Source: JACCZX01 sp963801035
GTDB taxonomy: Bacteria; Pseudomonadota; Gammaproteobacteria; Burkholderiales; Burkholderiaceae_F
Direction: 5' to 3'
Length of the DNA: 64,000 bases
Assembly (NCBI GenBank): GCA_963801035.1
Contig: CAWDDF010000003.1
Span: 310,001 to 374,000, forward strand
This document shows, piece after piece, positions 17,241 through 25,255 of this stretch. Within the stretch, counting starts at the first letter, position 1. Each line of letters opens with the position of its first letter. Under the pieces are notes generated by a model. It saw only the letters and a list, made by a program, of their open reading frames with translations, was not told the origin of the DNA and searched no databases. A program made the position numbers and the translations under genes.

Positions 17241-17891
17241 ATGCCTCTCAATCACCTTAGAGCCGAGCTCGCAGCCACCGCTGCGAGACTGATCGCCGAA
17301 GAAGGCTGCGAGTACTCGCAGGCCAAGCGGCGCGCCGCACAGGAAATCCTCGGCGATGACGCGCGCCGCTCAACGATGCCAGACAACCAGGAAGTCGAGC
17401 ATGAGCTGCGCCGCTATTTGAAGCTCTTTGGCGGCGCGGCGCACCGCGCCCTGCTCGCGGCGATTCGCGGCGTCGCTGCAGAAACGATGCGGACACTGCA
17501 AGAGTTTGATCCCCATCTGATCGGTGCGGTCTTGAATGGCACCGCGACCGAACACTCGGATATCCATTTGCAGTTGTTCGTCGACAGTGCGAAAGACGTC
17601 GAGCTCCGCCTGATGAATCTCGGTATCGATTTCGATGTCGATGATGGAGACGACGGTGACGATCGTCCAGCTGTGCTCGAGCGCTTAAGTTTCGTCTTGC
17701 CCGCCGAATTAGCTCCGGGAACACGACAGCAGATGATCGGCGTGCGGTTGCATATCTATCAACGTGATGCGATCAGAGTTGCGCCTCGGCATCGACGCGA
17801 CGCCGCCGGTGAGGACGATATGCATCCAATCGAGGCTGCGGGGCGTGCCAACCTCAACTTGGTCCGTCGGCTGATCGAGGAATTGAGCTGA
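17241..17891 (+). CDS. Conserved protein, possible nucleotidyltransferase-like fold
   Basis: A 216-residue soluble protein with no membrane segment or signal peptide. The N-terminal half is helical (EGCEYSQAKRRAAQEILGD); the middle (IGAVLNGTATEHSDIHLQLF) resembles the strand-turn of minimal nucleotidyltransferases, where a Gly-Ser/Thr precedes acidic residues; a short run of Asp follows (FDVDDGDDGDD). I recall similar betaproteobacterial proteins beside mpl, some labelled as UDP-N-acetylmuramate-alanine ligase, which this sequence does not support. It is divergent from mpl with about 84 bp between starts. Function is unknown; the fold suggestion is weak inference. Confidence 0.6.
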   Translation: MPLNHLRAELAATAARLIAEEGCEYSQAKRRAAQEILGDDARRSTMPDNQEVEHELRRYLKLFGGAAHRALLAAIRGVAAETMRTLQEFDPHLIGAVLNGTATEHSDIHLQLFVDSAKDVELRLMNLGIDFDVDDGDDGDDRPAVLERLSFVLPAELAPGTRQQMIGVRLHIYQRDAIRVAPRHRRDAAGEDDMHPIEAAGRANLNLVRRLIEELS

Positions 17892-18046
17892 TAGCGGGTT
17901 CAGCTTGCCGGGCGCACGGAAAACGTTCACGGTGGCTGGACAGCCATCGGTAAAAAGCGGACACTTCGCCGCTTCTTTCGCCTTTTCACCCTAACTGCAC
18001 CGATTTTCTCGCATGTCCGCACTTCATACAGCGTCCGAGCACGTAC
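17892..18046. promoter_or_regulatory. Intergenic region before aroQ with a weak terminator-like hairpin
   Basis: A 6-bp stem AAGCGG/CCGCTT (17955-17960 and 17969-17974) with an 8-base loop is followed by a pyrimidine run (CTTTCGCCTTTT) and could weakly terminate the upstream gene on the + strand. A second small hairpin GGCTG/CAGCC lies just before it. No promoter for aroQ-acc stands out. Confidence 0.25.
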
Positions 18047-18493
18047 GTGGCTGAGCGCATCCCCGTACTGAACGGGCCGAATCTCAATCTATTGGGAACG
18101 CGCGAGCCCGCAGTGTATGGCAGCGAGACACTGGCGGAAATCGAGCGCGAACTTGTCACCGCCGCCGAGAAGAAAAATGCACAAGTCCAGTTTTTCCAGA
18201 GCAATCATGAAGGCGCGATGATCGATCGGATTCACTTGGCGCGCACCGACCGCACCGACTTCATCATCGTCAATGCCGGCGCACTCACGCATACCAGCGT
18301 CGGGCTGCGCGACGCGCTCGCGGCCGTTTCGTTGCGTTTCATCGAAGTTCATTTGTCGAACGTGCATCGGCGCGAAGATTTTCGTCACAAGTCCTACCTC
18401 GCCGACCTTGCGGTTGGCACCATCACCGGCCTGGGTGCTTCGGGGTACCGATACGCTTTGGATTTTGCGCTGAACGCTGGGCCACCTTCGTGA
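18047..18493 (+). CDS. aroQ: Type II 3-dehydroquinate dehydratase
   Basis: A 148-residue type II dehydroquinase, dehydrating 3-dehydroquinate to 3-dehydroshikimate. The N-terminal loop VLNGPNLNLLGTREPAVYG has the catalytic Arg and Tyr; NAGALTHTSVGLRDAL is the substrate-binding stretch (many relatives have Pro-Ala-Ala-Tyr/Phe here, so the Leu is a variant also known in the family); EVHLSNVHRREDFRHKS carries the active-site His. GTG at 18047 is used because it gives the expected N-terminus. It leads a compact rightward series: accB begins 13 bp later, an arrangement frequent in proteobacteria. Confidence 0.93.
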   Translation: MAERIPVLNGPNLNLLGTREPAVYGSETLAEIERELVTAAEKKNAQVQFFQSNHEGAMIDRIHLARTDRTDFIIVNAGALTHTSVGLRDALAAVSLRFIEVHLSNVHRREDFRHKSYLADLAVGTITGLGASGYRYALDFALNAGPPS

Positions 18494-18506
18494 ATCACCG
18501 ATCCCC

Positions 18507-18953
18507 ATGGATCTACGAAAACTAAAAACCTTGATTGACCTGGTCGCCGACTCCGGCATCGCCGAACTTGAGGTGACGGAGGGCGAAGATCGCGTCCGAA
18601 TCGCGAAGTTCAGTCCGGCGCCGGCGGCAGCTGCGGTAACCGTGGCAGCGGCTACCAGCCCTACGGCGGTCGCTATCCCCGCGAACGGAACAAACGGGCA
18701 GCCGGTGACGGAGCCCGAAGGCCACGTAGTGAAGTCTCCAATGGTCGGGACGTTTTATCGTTCTCCGAGCCCCGGAGCCGCCTCTTTCATAGAGCTTGGC
18801 CAGGCAGTCAAACCAGGTGACACGCTGTGCATTATTGAAGCGATGAAACTGCTGAATGAGATCGAAGCTGAGGTCGGTGGCATCGTCAAGCAAATCCTGG
18901 TCGAAAATGGCCAACCCGTTGAGTATGGTCAACCGCTGTTCATCATCGAATGA
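18507..18953 (+). CDS. accB: Biotin carboxyl carrier protein of acetyl-CoA carboxylase
   Basis: A 148-residue BCCP. The N-terminal helix-strand (MDLRKLKTLIDLVADSGIAE) interacts with biotin carboxylase in this family, an Ala/Pro-rich linker spans about 35-75, and the C-terminal biotinyl domain holds EAMKLLNEIEAE with the biotinylated Lys. It carries the carboxyl group between AccC and the carboxyltransferase in the first committed step of fatty acid synthesis. The 173 bp before accC are unusual: they contain a degenerate copy of this gene's own 3' end (next entry). Confidence 0.96.
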   Translation: MDLRKLKTLIDLVADSGIAELEVTEGEDRVRIAKFSPAPAAAAVTVAAATSPTAVAIPANGTNGQPVTEPEGHVVKSPMVGTFYRSPSPGAASFIELGQAVKPGDTLCIIEAMKLLNEIEAEVGGIVKQILVENGQPVEYGQPLFIIE

Positions 18954-18976
18954 GTTGCCGTTCGGTGAAGGCTAAC

Positions 18977-19072
18977 GTGAACGCAGTCAACGTTAAGCTC
19001 GTAAAGCCGAGCGGCCATAGTCAAAGCGGTCAACCAACGCAATGCGGCCAGCCGCTGTTCAGCATTGAATAA
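18977..19072 (+). pseudogene. Decayed partial duplicate of the accB 3' end
   Basis: Translated in frame, the last residues before a TAA are SGQPTQCGQPLFSIE, against NGQPVEYGQPLFIIE at the true accB C-terminus. At DNA level GGCCAGCCGCTGTTCAGCAT parallels GGTCAACCGCTGTTCATCAT. Upstream similarity fades (VNVKLVKPSG against GGIVKQILVE). A GTG at 18977 would permit a 31-residue peptide but there is no good ribosome binding site. I read it as a remnant of a tandem duplication at the accB-accC junction rather than a working gene; convergence by chance over about 45 bases is unlikely. Confidence 0.6.
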
Positions 19073-19126
19073 GAACGATCGACAAACACGTTCCGTGGCG
19101 TTCCCTGCGCGGACTTCATTGCGGCT

Positions 19127-20479
19127 ATGTTCAAAAAGATTCTGATCGCTAATCGCGGTGAGATTGCTCTGCGCGTGCAACGGGCGTGTCGCGAGATGGG
19201 AATCAGCACGGTCGTAGTGCACTCGGAGGCCGACACCGATGCGAAATACGTCAAGCTCGCGGACGAGTCGGTTTGTATCGGGCCGGCGGCGTCCAAAGAC
19301 AGCTACCTGAACATTCCGGCAATCATCAGCGCCGCAGAAGTAACCGACGCGGAAGCGATTCACCCTGGCTATGGCTTCCTGTCGGAAAACGCCGATTTTG
19401 CAGAGCGCGTCGAAAAGAGTGGCTTTTCGTTCATCGGCCCGCGACCCGAGTCGATTCGTGCGATGGGCGATAAAGTGTCGGCGAAACAGGCGATGGTGGC
19501 GGCGGGAGTGCCGACGGTTCCCGGATCAAACGGCGCGCTGCCGGACGATCCGCGCGAGATCGTCAAGGTAGCTCGCGCGGTGGGCTACCCGGTCATCATC
19601 AAAGCGTCCGGCGGCGGCGGCGGAAGGGGCATGCGTGTTGTGCACACCGAAGCTGCACTCATTAACGCCGTCAGCATGACGCGGCAGGAAGCCAACGCGG
19701 CCTTCGGCAACCCTGCTGTTTACATGGAAAAGTTCCTCGAAGATCCCCGGCACATCGAGTTCCAGGTGATGGCCGATCAGCATAGAAACGCCGTCTGGCT
19801 TGGGGAGCGCGATTGTTCGATGCAGCGGCGCCACCAGAAAGTGATCGAGGAAGCCCCAGCTCCGGGCATCAATCGTCGGATGATCGACAAAATGGGCGAT
19901 AAGGTCGTCGAAGCATGCAAGAAACTCAACTACCGCGGGGCTGGCACGTTTGAGTTTCTGTTCGAGGGAGGGGAGTTTTACTTCATCGAAATGAATACGC
20001 GCGTTCAGGTCGAGCACCCGGTAACCGAGATGGTGACCGGCATCGACATCGTGCAGGAGCAGATACATGTCGCTGCCGGCGAGAAGCTGCGCTTGCGTCA
20101 GCGCGACATCGAGCAAAAGGGTCACGCAATTGAATGCCGCATCAATGCCGAGGATCCGGAGCGCTTTACGCCGTCACCGGGGCGCATCACCGCCTGGCAT
20201 CCACCGGGTGGCCCGGGCGTTCGCGTCGATTCCCACGCGTACACCGGATATTTCGTACCGCCAAACTATGATTCGATGATCGGCAAGGTGATTTGCTACG
20301 GCGACACGCGCAGTCAGGCGCTGGCACGTATGCGTATTGCGATGTCCGAAATGGTTGTCGAGGGTATCAAGACCAACATTCCGCTGCATCGCGAGCTATT
20401 GATCGATGAAAAGTTCGTGCTCGGCGGCACCAGCATCCACTACCTGGAAAAAAGGCTGGCGGCACGGCAATCAGCCTAG
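19127..20479 (+). CDS. accC: Biotin carboxylase subunit of acetyl-CoA carboxylase
   Basis: A 450-residue biotin carboxylase with the full ATP-grasp fold. It carboxylates the biotin on AccB using bicarbonate and ATP. Signatures: N-terminal KKILIANRGEIALRVQRACR, HPGYGFLSENADFAE, the glycine-rich ATP loop KASGGGGGRGMRVV, ERDCSMQRRHQKVIEEAP, and the metal-binding FIEMNTRVQVEHPVTEM. Length matches the E. coli enzyme. It follows accB after an unusually long 173-bp gap and is followed by prmA after 24 bp, so a common operon is likely. Confidence 0.97.
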   Translation: MFKKILIANRGEIALRVQRACREMGISTVVVHSEADTDAKYVKLADESVCIGPAASKDSYLNIPAIISAAEVTDAEAIHPGYGFLSENADFAERVEKSGFSFIGPRPESIRAMGDKVSAKQAMVAAGVPTVPGSNGALPDDPREIVKVARAVGYPVIIKASGGGGGRGMRVVHTEAALINAVSMTRQEANAAFGNPAVYMEKFLEDPRHIEFQVMADQHRNAVWLGERDCSMQRRHQKVIEEAPAPGINRRMIDKMGDKVVEACKKLNYRGAGTFEFLFEGGEFYFIEMNTRVQVEHPVTEMVTGIDIVQEQIHVAAGEKLRLRQRDIEQKGHAIECRINAEDPERFTPSPGRITAWHPPGGPGVRVDSHAYTGYFVPPNYDSMIGKVICYGDTRSQALARMRIAMSEMVVEGIKTNIPLHRELLIDEKFVLGGTSIHYLEKRLAARQSA

Positions 20480-20503
20480 CGCCTGGCGGGTGCGCGTCGA
20501 ATT

Positions 20504-21397
20504 GTGCTGGTCGAAATCACACTCACTGCGGTTGATGCGGCGGAAACACTGGCCGACGCACTGCTCGCACGCGGCGCGTTATCGGTTTCCATAGAGGACG
20601 CAAGCGCCGGGGCCGACGACGAGCAACCCCTTTATGGAGAGCCCGGGCTTGAGCCGGCAGGGCACGAGTGGGCACGAAGCAAGCTACGCGTGCTGGCGGA
20701 ACACGAGGGCGCGGATGCGATGATCGAAGCGGCCTGTGCAGCGGCGCAAAGCGAGGCCACTGTCGAAGCGCGCGTCGAGGTGGAGGATACCGATTGGGTG
20801 CGTCAGACGCAGTCGCAGTTCGCACCGACGCGCATTAGCGACCGCTTATGGATTGTTCCTACCTGGCATGAGCCGCCGGATGAGCGTGCTGTGATTGTGC
20901 GGCTTGATCCGGGCGTCGCCTTCGGTACCGGCACGCATCCAACCACGCGCCTATGTCTTGCATGGCTTGATGCGGCGCTGCCCCCCGGGGCCAGCGTGCT
21001 CGACTATGGCTGCGGCTCTGGAATCCTTGCTATTACTGCAGCGAAGCTCGGTGCGCGGGCGGTCGTCGGAGTTGACATCGATCCGCAGGCCCTGGTTGCC
21101 GCACGGGCGAACTCGTGCGCGAACGGCGTGGACGCCAGTTACACTGACTCGGACGGGTTAAGCAAGAGCGCAATCACCTTCGACGTCGTGCTCGCGAACA
21201 TTTTATCCAACCCACTGAAGCTACTGGCACCTGTTCTAGCTGCCCGCGTCGCTCCGCGCGGGTCACTGGTGCTGTCGGGCGTTCTTGAGCGTCAGGCAGA
21301 CGAAGTGATTGCCGCATATCGACGCGCAGACGACACGCTGGCGTTCAGGCCCTGGCAGTCCGATGACGGCTGGGTGTGCCTTGTGGGGTCTCGTTAG
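20504..21397 (+). CDS. prmA: Ribosomal protein L11 methyltransferase
   Basis: A 297-residue class I AdoMet-dependent methyltransferase that methylates ribosomal protein L11. The N-terminal substrate-recognition domain is followed by the PrmA signature VAFGTGTHPTTRLCLAWLD, the AdoMet-binding VLDYGCGSGILAITAAKLGA, and NILSNPLK, the catalytic-loop motif. The start is GTG at 20504. It sits between accC and the zinc-ribbon gene, which begins three bases after its stop; this order is common in betaproteobacteria. Confidence 0.95.
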   Translation: MLVEITLTAVDAAETLADALLARGALSVSIEDASAGADDEQPLYGEPGLEPAGHEWARSKLRVLAEHEGADAMIEAACAAAQSEATVEARVEVEDTDWVRQTQSQFAPTRISDRLWIVPTWHEPPDERAVIVRLDPGVAFGTGTHPTTRLCLAWLDAALPPGASVLDYGCGSGILAITAAKLGARAVVGVDIDPQALVAARANSCANGVDASYTDSDGLSKSAITFDVVLANILSNPLKLLAPVLAARVAPRGSLVLSGVLERQADEVIAAYRRADDTLAFRPWQSDDGWVCLVGSR

Positions 21398-21400
21398 CGT

Positions 21401-22587
21401 ATGGCGCTTGCAACCAAGTGCCCCCAGTGCGCTGCGTTGTTTCGCGTCGTTGCGGACCAACTGAAACTGCGCGGCGGACTCGTCCGATGCGGCCAATGCC
21501 GGGCCGTGTTCGATGCGATTGGCAGCCTCACCTACGTTGATGACACCGCACTGGCGCAGACGCGGACGATCACCGCGGCAACGCAACCGATGGCCAAGCC
21601 GGCGCCGACTGCAGCTTCACGTAGTTCGCGCATCGAACCGCCCGCTGCAGCTGCACGCCGTCGCCTACGTCGCGCGGGGCGCACGCACCCGTCCGCCTGC
21701 CGCGAACACCAACCCCGGCAGACAGACGCTCGGGCCTGCCACCACATTACGCATCGCACCGACGGCGCCTGCGACATTGGCTAATCGCATCGTTGCGCCG
21801 CTCCGCGCCCTCGCCCTCGACGTCCGCCGATCGCAGCCAAGGCGACAGGAAGCGCGAAGCGCAAGCCAAACGCGAGCGCGCGTTTCAGGAGCAAGCGGAA
21901 GCGGTTCTTGGCGTTCCTACACTGATTGCCCCGGGCGGCCGGGAGCGGGTTGACCCGTCGTCGATCGTCGATGGTATTGAAGTTATCGAGCTCGCTGCAT
22001 TGCCTCGAGAAACTGAAGCTAGTCCTGCACCGTCGACACACGCCCCCGCAGTTGAAGAGGAACCGGAGTTCATCCGTACCAATGGGTCACGTGCGCGCCG
22101 TGGCTTCTCGATCGTCTTTGGCGGCGGTTCGTTGTTGCTTGCCGCGTTGATCGCCGTTCAACTTGCAGTTATCTATCGTGCCGAGATTCTCGCGAGTGCT
22201 CCCCAGGCGCGCGGTGCGCTGCTGCAGTTATGCGCAGTGTTCGGATGCACCGTTGGTTGGCCGACTCAGGTCGACCAGCTCGCCGTGATCGGTAGTGAGC
22301 TCCAGACGATCCCTGGCACCGACGTCCTCGAGTTGACGGCAGTCATTCGAAACCGTGCCGCATTCAGACAGGCGCTGCCTGCAGTGGAGGTCACTCTGAC
22401 CGATGCGCTCAACCGTCCTATCGCGCGCAAGGTATTTACGCCCGCCGACTATCTTGCGGCAGCGGGCGAACCGTCGTCGCGCATCGACGACGGCCTGGCA
22501 AGCGGCAGCGACTACACGATCCGGCTATTTTTTGAAGCGCGTGGCCTACAGGCTGCGGGATTTCTGGTTTATCCGTTCTTCATATAA
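21401..22587 (+). pseudogene. Zinc-ribbon / DUF3426 protein, apparently frameshifted
   Basis: The gene is split over frames. From 21401 the frame encodes an N-terminal zinc ribbon of the MJ0042 type (TKCPQCAALFRV, then VRCGQCRAVFDAI: two CxxC pairs) and runs to a stop at 21784. The C-terminal half lies in another frame, open from about 21625 to 22587: an Arg/Lys/Glu-rich stretch, a membrane helix (SIVFGGGSLLLAALIAVQLAV), and a DUF3426 domain (VIRNRAAFRQALPAVEVTLTD, ending AGFLVYPFFI). The shift must lie in the Ala/Pro-rich linker between 21625 and 21784; a stretch of the third frame there also looks coding, so two indels are possible. Either a real lesion or a sequence error. Function of the family is unknown. 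Confidence 0.75.
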
Positions 22588-22620
22588 GTACCTTCGTCCA
22601 ACTGCACTGAGCCCCAGCCT

Positions 22621-23556
22621 GTGAGCTTATTGATCTGCGGTTCGATCGCGTACGACTCGATCATGGTGTTTCCGGGTCGCTTTGCCGACCATATTCTTCC
22701 GCACCAGGTGCACATTCTGAATGTTGCCTTTCTTGTGCCGGAATTGCGGCGTGAATTCGGTGGTTGTGCCGGCAACATCGCATACAACGTCAAGCTACTC
22801 GACGAAGAAGCATGGCCGATGGCAACCGTCGGCGACGACTCGCAGCCCTACCTCGACCGACTCGACCGATTGCAGATCAGCCGGCGCTTCGTGAGCAAGA
22901 TCGAAGGCACCTTCACGGCGCAGGCCTTCATCACTACCGACGTCGATAACAATCAGATCACTGCGTTTCATCCGGGCGCGATGTCCGATTCGCATCGGAA
23001 CGCGATTCCAGCAGATGGTTCGGTCAAGCTCGGGATCGTTGCGCCCGACGGTCGCGAGGGCATGTTGCAGCATGCGGCGCAATTCGCCGAGTGTGGCATT
23101 CCTTTCGTGTTCGATCCTGGGCAAGGATTGCCGATGTTTTCGGGCGAAGAGCTGCGGTGGTTTATCGACCGTGCGAGCTACGTCGCAGTCAACGATTACG
23201 AGGGCAAGATGCTGAGCGACCGCACGCAGCTCTCGCTGGCGGATTTGGCGCGCAAAGTGCGCGCGCTGGTCGTGACGCACGGCGGCGCTGGGTCGCAGAT
23301 ACTTGTCGACGGAGAAGTCGTGCAGATTCCCATCGCTCCAGCTCGCGAACTGCTCGATCCGACCGGATGCGGCGATGCTTACCGTGCCGGACTGCTGGTC
23401 GGCATCGCGCACCAGATGGATTGGGAAACCACTGGCAGATTGGCGGCAACGATGGGTTCGATAAAAATTGAGCGCTCCGGTGGCCAAAACCATACGGCCG
23501 ACCGCGACTCGATCTCCGAGCGGTTTAGCGAAGGGTTCGGATATCGACCATGGTGA
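22621..23556 (+). CDS. PfkB-family carbohydrate / adenosine kinase
   Basis: A 311-residue ribokinase-like enzyme with GTG start. Family marks are the N-terminal SLLICGSIAYDSIM, the Gly-Gly substrate motif FGGCAGNIAYNVKLLDEE, and the C-terminal LLDPTGCGDAYRAGLLVG, whose Asp is the catalytic base and whose Gly-Cys-Gly replaces the more usual Gly-Ala-Gly. Close relatives are often annotated as adenosine kinase; the substrate cannot be settled from sequence. It follows the DUF3426 gene by 33 bp and ends just before the convergent yggT. Confidence 0.85.
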   Translation: MSLLICGSIAYDSIMVFPGRFADHILPHQVHILNVAFLVPELRREFGGCAGNIAYNVKLLDEEAWPMATVGDDSQPYLDRLDRLQISRRFVSKIEGTFTAQAFITTDVDNNQITAFHPGAMSDSHRNAIPADGSVKLGIVAPDGREGMLQHAAQFAECGIPFVFDPGQGLPMFSGEELRWFIDRASYVAVNDYEGKMLSDRTQLSLADLARKVRALVVTHGGAGSQILVDGEVVQIPIAPARELLDPTGCGDAYRAGLLVGIAHQMDWETTGRLAATMGSIKIERSGGQNHTADRDSISERFSEGFGYRPW

Positions 23557-23557
23557 G

Positions 23558-24091
23558 TCAGATTCGCGCGACGATCATCTGCAGCACATAAACCCCCAGC
23601 AGCAGCACCAGCGGGGAGAGGTCGAAGCCGCCGACCGGAGGAAGGATGCGCTGAATCGGCGCCAGTAGCGGCCGCAGCAACATTCCGAGTGCCGGCGCAA
23701 ACGGCGCGTGCGGATTGACCCAGCTGACGATCGCGTAAATTATCGTGATCCACACGACGACGTTGAGCGCCCAGACGACGAGCTGCCGCAGCGCGGCCAG
23801 CAGGACGAACTCAAAGGCGACTTCGGCGCCGACGATCTGCCGTATTAGCACGACTATGAGCAGAGTGACCAGGAAGGCAGCCGCAAGTGACGCCCAATCG
23901 ACTCGGCCCCGGGCCGGCAACAGCCGATGCAGCGGCCGCACGAGCCAACCGGTGAGCGCAACGACGAACTGCACCACCGGGTTGCGCGCCGGCATCCCAA
24001 TCGCATGGATCCAAACGCGCAGGATCAGCAAGCCCACGAGCAACGAGCCGAGGACGTCCAGCAGAAACCGAGCGATATCGATCAACAGCAT
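23558..24091 (-). CDS. YggT-family integral membrane protein
   Basis: A 177-residue protein with two YggT repeats, each a pair of hydrophobic helices (FLLDVLGSLLVGLLILRVWI and LVVWALNVVVWITIIYAIVSW) followed by the family's small amphipathic motif (VRPLHRLLPARGRVDW; LAPIQRILPPVGGFDL). The ATG at 24091 (MLLIDIARF) fits the family better than a TTG at 24109. Function is not firmly known; YggT proteins are linked to cell division and osmotic stress. It converges with the PfkB gene, two bases between stops. Confidence 0.87.
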   Translation of the reverse strand: MLLIDIARFLLDVLGSLLVGLLILRVWIHAIGMPARNPVVQFVVALTGWLVRPLHRLLPARGRVDWASLAAAFLVTLLIVVLIRQIVGAEVAFEFVLLAALRQLVVWALNVVVWITIIYAIVSWVNPHAPFAPALGMLLRPLLAPIQRILPPVGGFDLSPLVLLLGVYVLQMIVARI

Positions 24092-24172
24092 GCAGGCTTT
24101 GCAATCCAAGTAGAACTACAAGGTCCAGGATTCTAAGCGGCAGTCCACGCACGAAAGAAACGCTACGCGCCC

Positions 24173-24203
24173 AAAGAAAAAGGGCGCCGACTGCGGCGCC
24201 CTT
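24173..24203 (-). terminator. Intrinsic terminator downstream of the histone H1-like gene
   Basis: Read on the minus strand: a perfect 9-bp stem AAGGGCGCC / GGCGCCCTT with loop GCAGTC, followed by TTTCTTT. It lies 28 bp after the stop of the leftward H1-like gene. A second small hairpin (TTGCC-AAAA-GGCAA then TTTT) at 24202-24219 could act on the + strand. Confidence 0.85.
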
Positions 24204-24231
24204 GCCAAAAGGCAATTTTAAAAACCGCTTG

Positions 24232-24657
24232 CTAAGGCCGGCTGCCCGTCGGGAAGGGCCACGCTGCTGCGGGATTCAGTGCGGTTTTTGCACCAGGTGC
24301 GGCAGCGGTTGACGGAGCAGCAGGTGTCGGCATCGTAGCGGGCCGTGATGCGGTCCTCGGCATCGACGTCGAAGCAGGTCTGCGCGCGGCTGACTTTTTC
24401 ACAGCCTTTTTAGGCGCTGCCCGCTTCTTGCCAGCCCTTTTCGCTTTCTTGGCTGACTTCTTTGCCGATTTCTTTGCCGACTTCTTAGCAACTTTCCTAG
24501 CTACTTTTTTTTTTGCAGCCTTCTTGGCTGCACGCTTCTTAGTCGACTTCTTGGCAGTTTTCTTGGCTGCTGGTCGCCGCTTTTTGGAAGCTTTTTTGCC
24601 TGATTTTTTCGCCGATTTCTTGGCGGATTTCTTAGCTGATTTTTTCTTCATAGCCAT
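24232..24657 (-). CDS. Histone H1-like Lys/Ala-rich DNA-binding protein
   Basis: A 141-residue, extremely basic protein. After MAMKKK come repeats of Lys-Lys-Ser-Ala (KKSAKKSAKKSAKKSGKKAS and a second block near residue 65), then KRAGKKRAAPKK, and finally a Pro/Ala/Thr-rich tail of about 45 residues with little charge. This matches the bacterial H1-like proteins of betaproteobacteria (such as Bordetella BpH1), which bind and compact DNA. ATG at 24657 has AAGGAG seven or eight bases upstream; an in-frame ATG further up (24678) would precede that site. The repeats can vary in number between strains. A strong terminator follows. Confidence 0.88.
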   Translation of the reverse strand: MAMKKKSAKKSAKKSAKKSGKKASKKRRPAAKKTAKKSTKKRAAKKAAKKKVARKVAKKSAKKSAKKSAKKAKRAGKKRAAPKKAVKKSAARRPASTSMPRTASRPATMPTPAAPSTAAAPGAKTALNPAAAWPFPTGSRP

Positions 24658-24900
24658 GATGAATCTCCTTCGATGCACGTTAGTGCGGAGGTTGAGAAGG
24701 AAACCCGCTGGGCAGCCATTGAGGCATTGCCCGTCGGGCTATTCATCGGCGCATGCAGATGCTCTGTCGCCGCGACACCCCCAGAAATGCGTTTGTGTTT
24801 CCGCAAATCCGAGAAATGCGCGGAACGGGCAGCGCACTGACCGCTGACGCTGATGAATTCGGCACGACGCGCGCGAACAAACCGAGGCAGACGCGCGCGC

Positions 24901-25093
24901 GAGAAAAACGCCGGAACCTGGCCGGCGTCTGGATGATCGAGAGTTACAGAGGAGAAAGAGCCACAAGACCGGGATGTCTTGGCGCCAGTTTGCGTAGTTG
25001 CTCTTGAACTGTGTGGTCGCGTAATCAATTCAGTGATCAATCGCCGTCTGTTAAACGCTGCAAATAACAAACTGATTGAACAGTTAAACAATG
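24901..25093 (-). ncRNA. Candidate small RNA between nrdB and the H1-like gene
   Basis: A leftward promoter candidate at 25100-25128 (TTGCGA, 17 bp, TAAAAC) and the intrinsic terminator at 24903-24929 would frame a transcript of about 190 nt. The interval is AT-richer than the neighbourhood near its 5' end, contains short complementary stretches (AACTG/CAGTT) and has no convincing reading frame. I do not recognise it: it lacks the features I would expect of 6S RNA or tmRNA. The terminator may instead simply end the nrdAB transcript. The rest of the 24658-25255 gap shows nothing further. Confidence 0.3.
24903..24929 (-). terminator. Intrinsic terminator between nrdB and the H1-like gene
   Basis: On the minus strand: stem ACGCCGG / CCGGCGT with loop CCAGGTT, followed by TTTTC. 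It would stop leftward transcription about 330 bp after nrdB and well before the H1-like gene, so the latter needs its own promoter between 24657 and 24900. Confidence 0.75.
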
Positions 25094-25099
25094 GATCGC

Positions 25100-25128
25100 G
25101 TTTTACGCGCAAAATAATTTCATCGCAA
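25100..25128 (-). promoter_or_regulatory. Sigma70-like promoter, leftward
   Basis: TTGCGA (25128-25123) and TAAAAC (25105-25100) with exactly 17 bp between them, in an AT-rich stretch. Each hexamer matches four of six consensus bases. It would serve either the candidate small RNA or, with read-through, the H1-like gene. Confidence 0.35.
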
Positions 25129-25255
25129 GAATTTTTTGCAGTGAACATCGATTTGTGTGCGATTTGTTCCACTGTTCAATAGATCAACGCATGCTTAGCC
25201 AAGCGCGCTCGTCGTTCAACGTTGTGATCGTCGTCGTTTGCTTCATCTGATCACG

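Noticed and set aside
17156..17255. GTG at 17255 as the start of mpl
   Set aside because: It adds 33 residues absent from the family and overlaps the divergent gene starting at 17241; the TTG at 17156 gives the exact family N-terminus, although without a visible ribosome binding site.
24428..24640. The regular repeats of the H1-like gene as a CRISPR or satellite array
   Set aside because: They are short in-frame codon repeats for Lys-Lys-Ser-Ala, with no spacers.
24901..25093. Identification of the candidate small RNA as 6S RNA or tmRNA
   Set aside because: Length is close to 6S RNA, but no long closing stem with a central bubble is visible, and no tRNA-like ends for tmRNA.
24648..25172. 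A 174-residue minus-strand frame covering the nrdB to H1-like gap
   Set aside because: No recognisable domain, no start signal, it overlaps the H1 start region and contains a strong intrinsic terminator in its middle.
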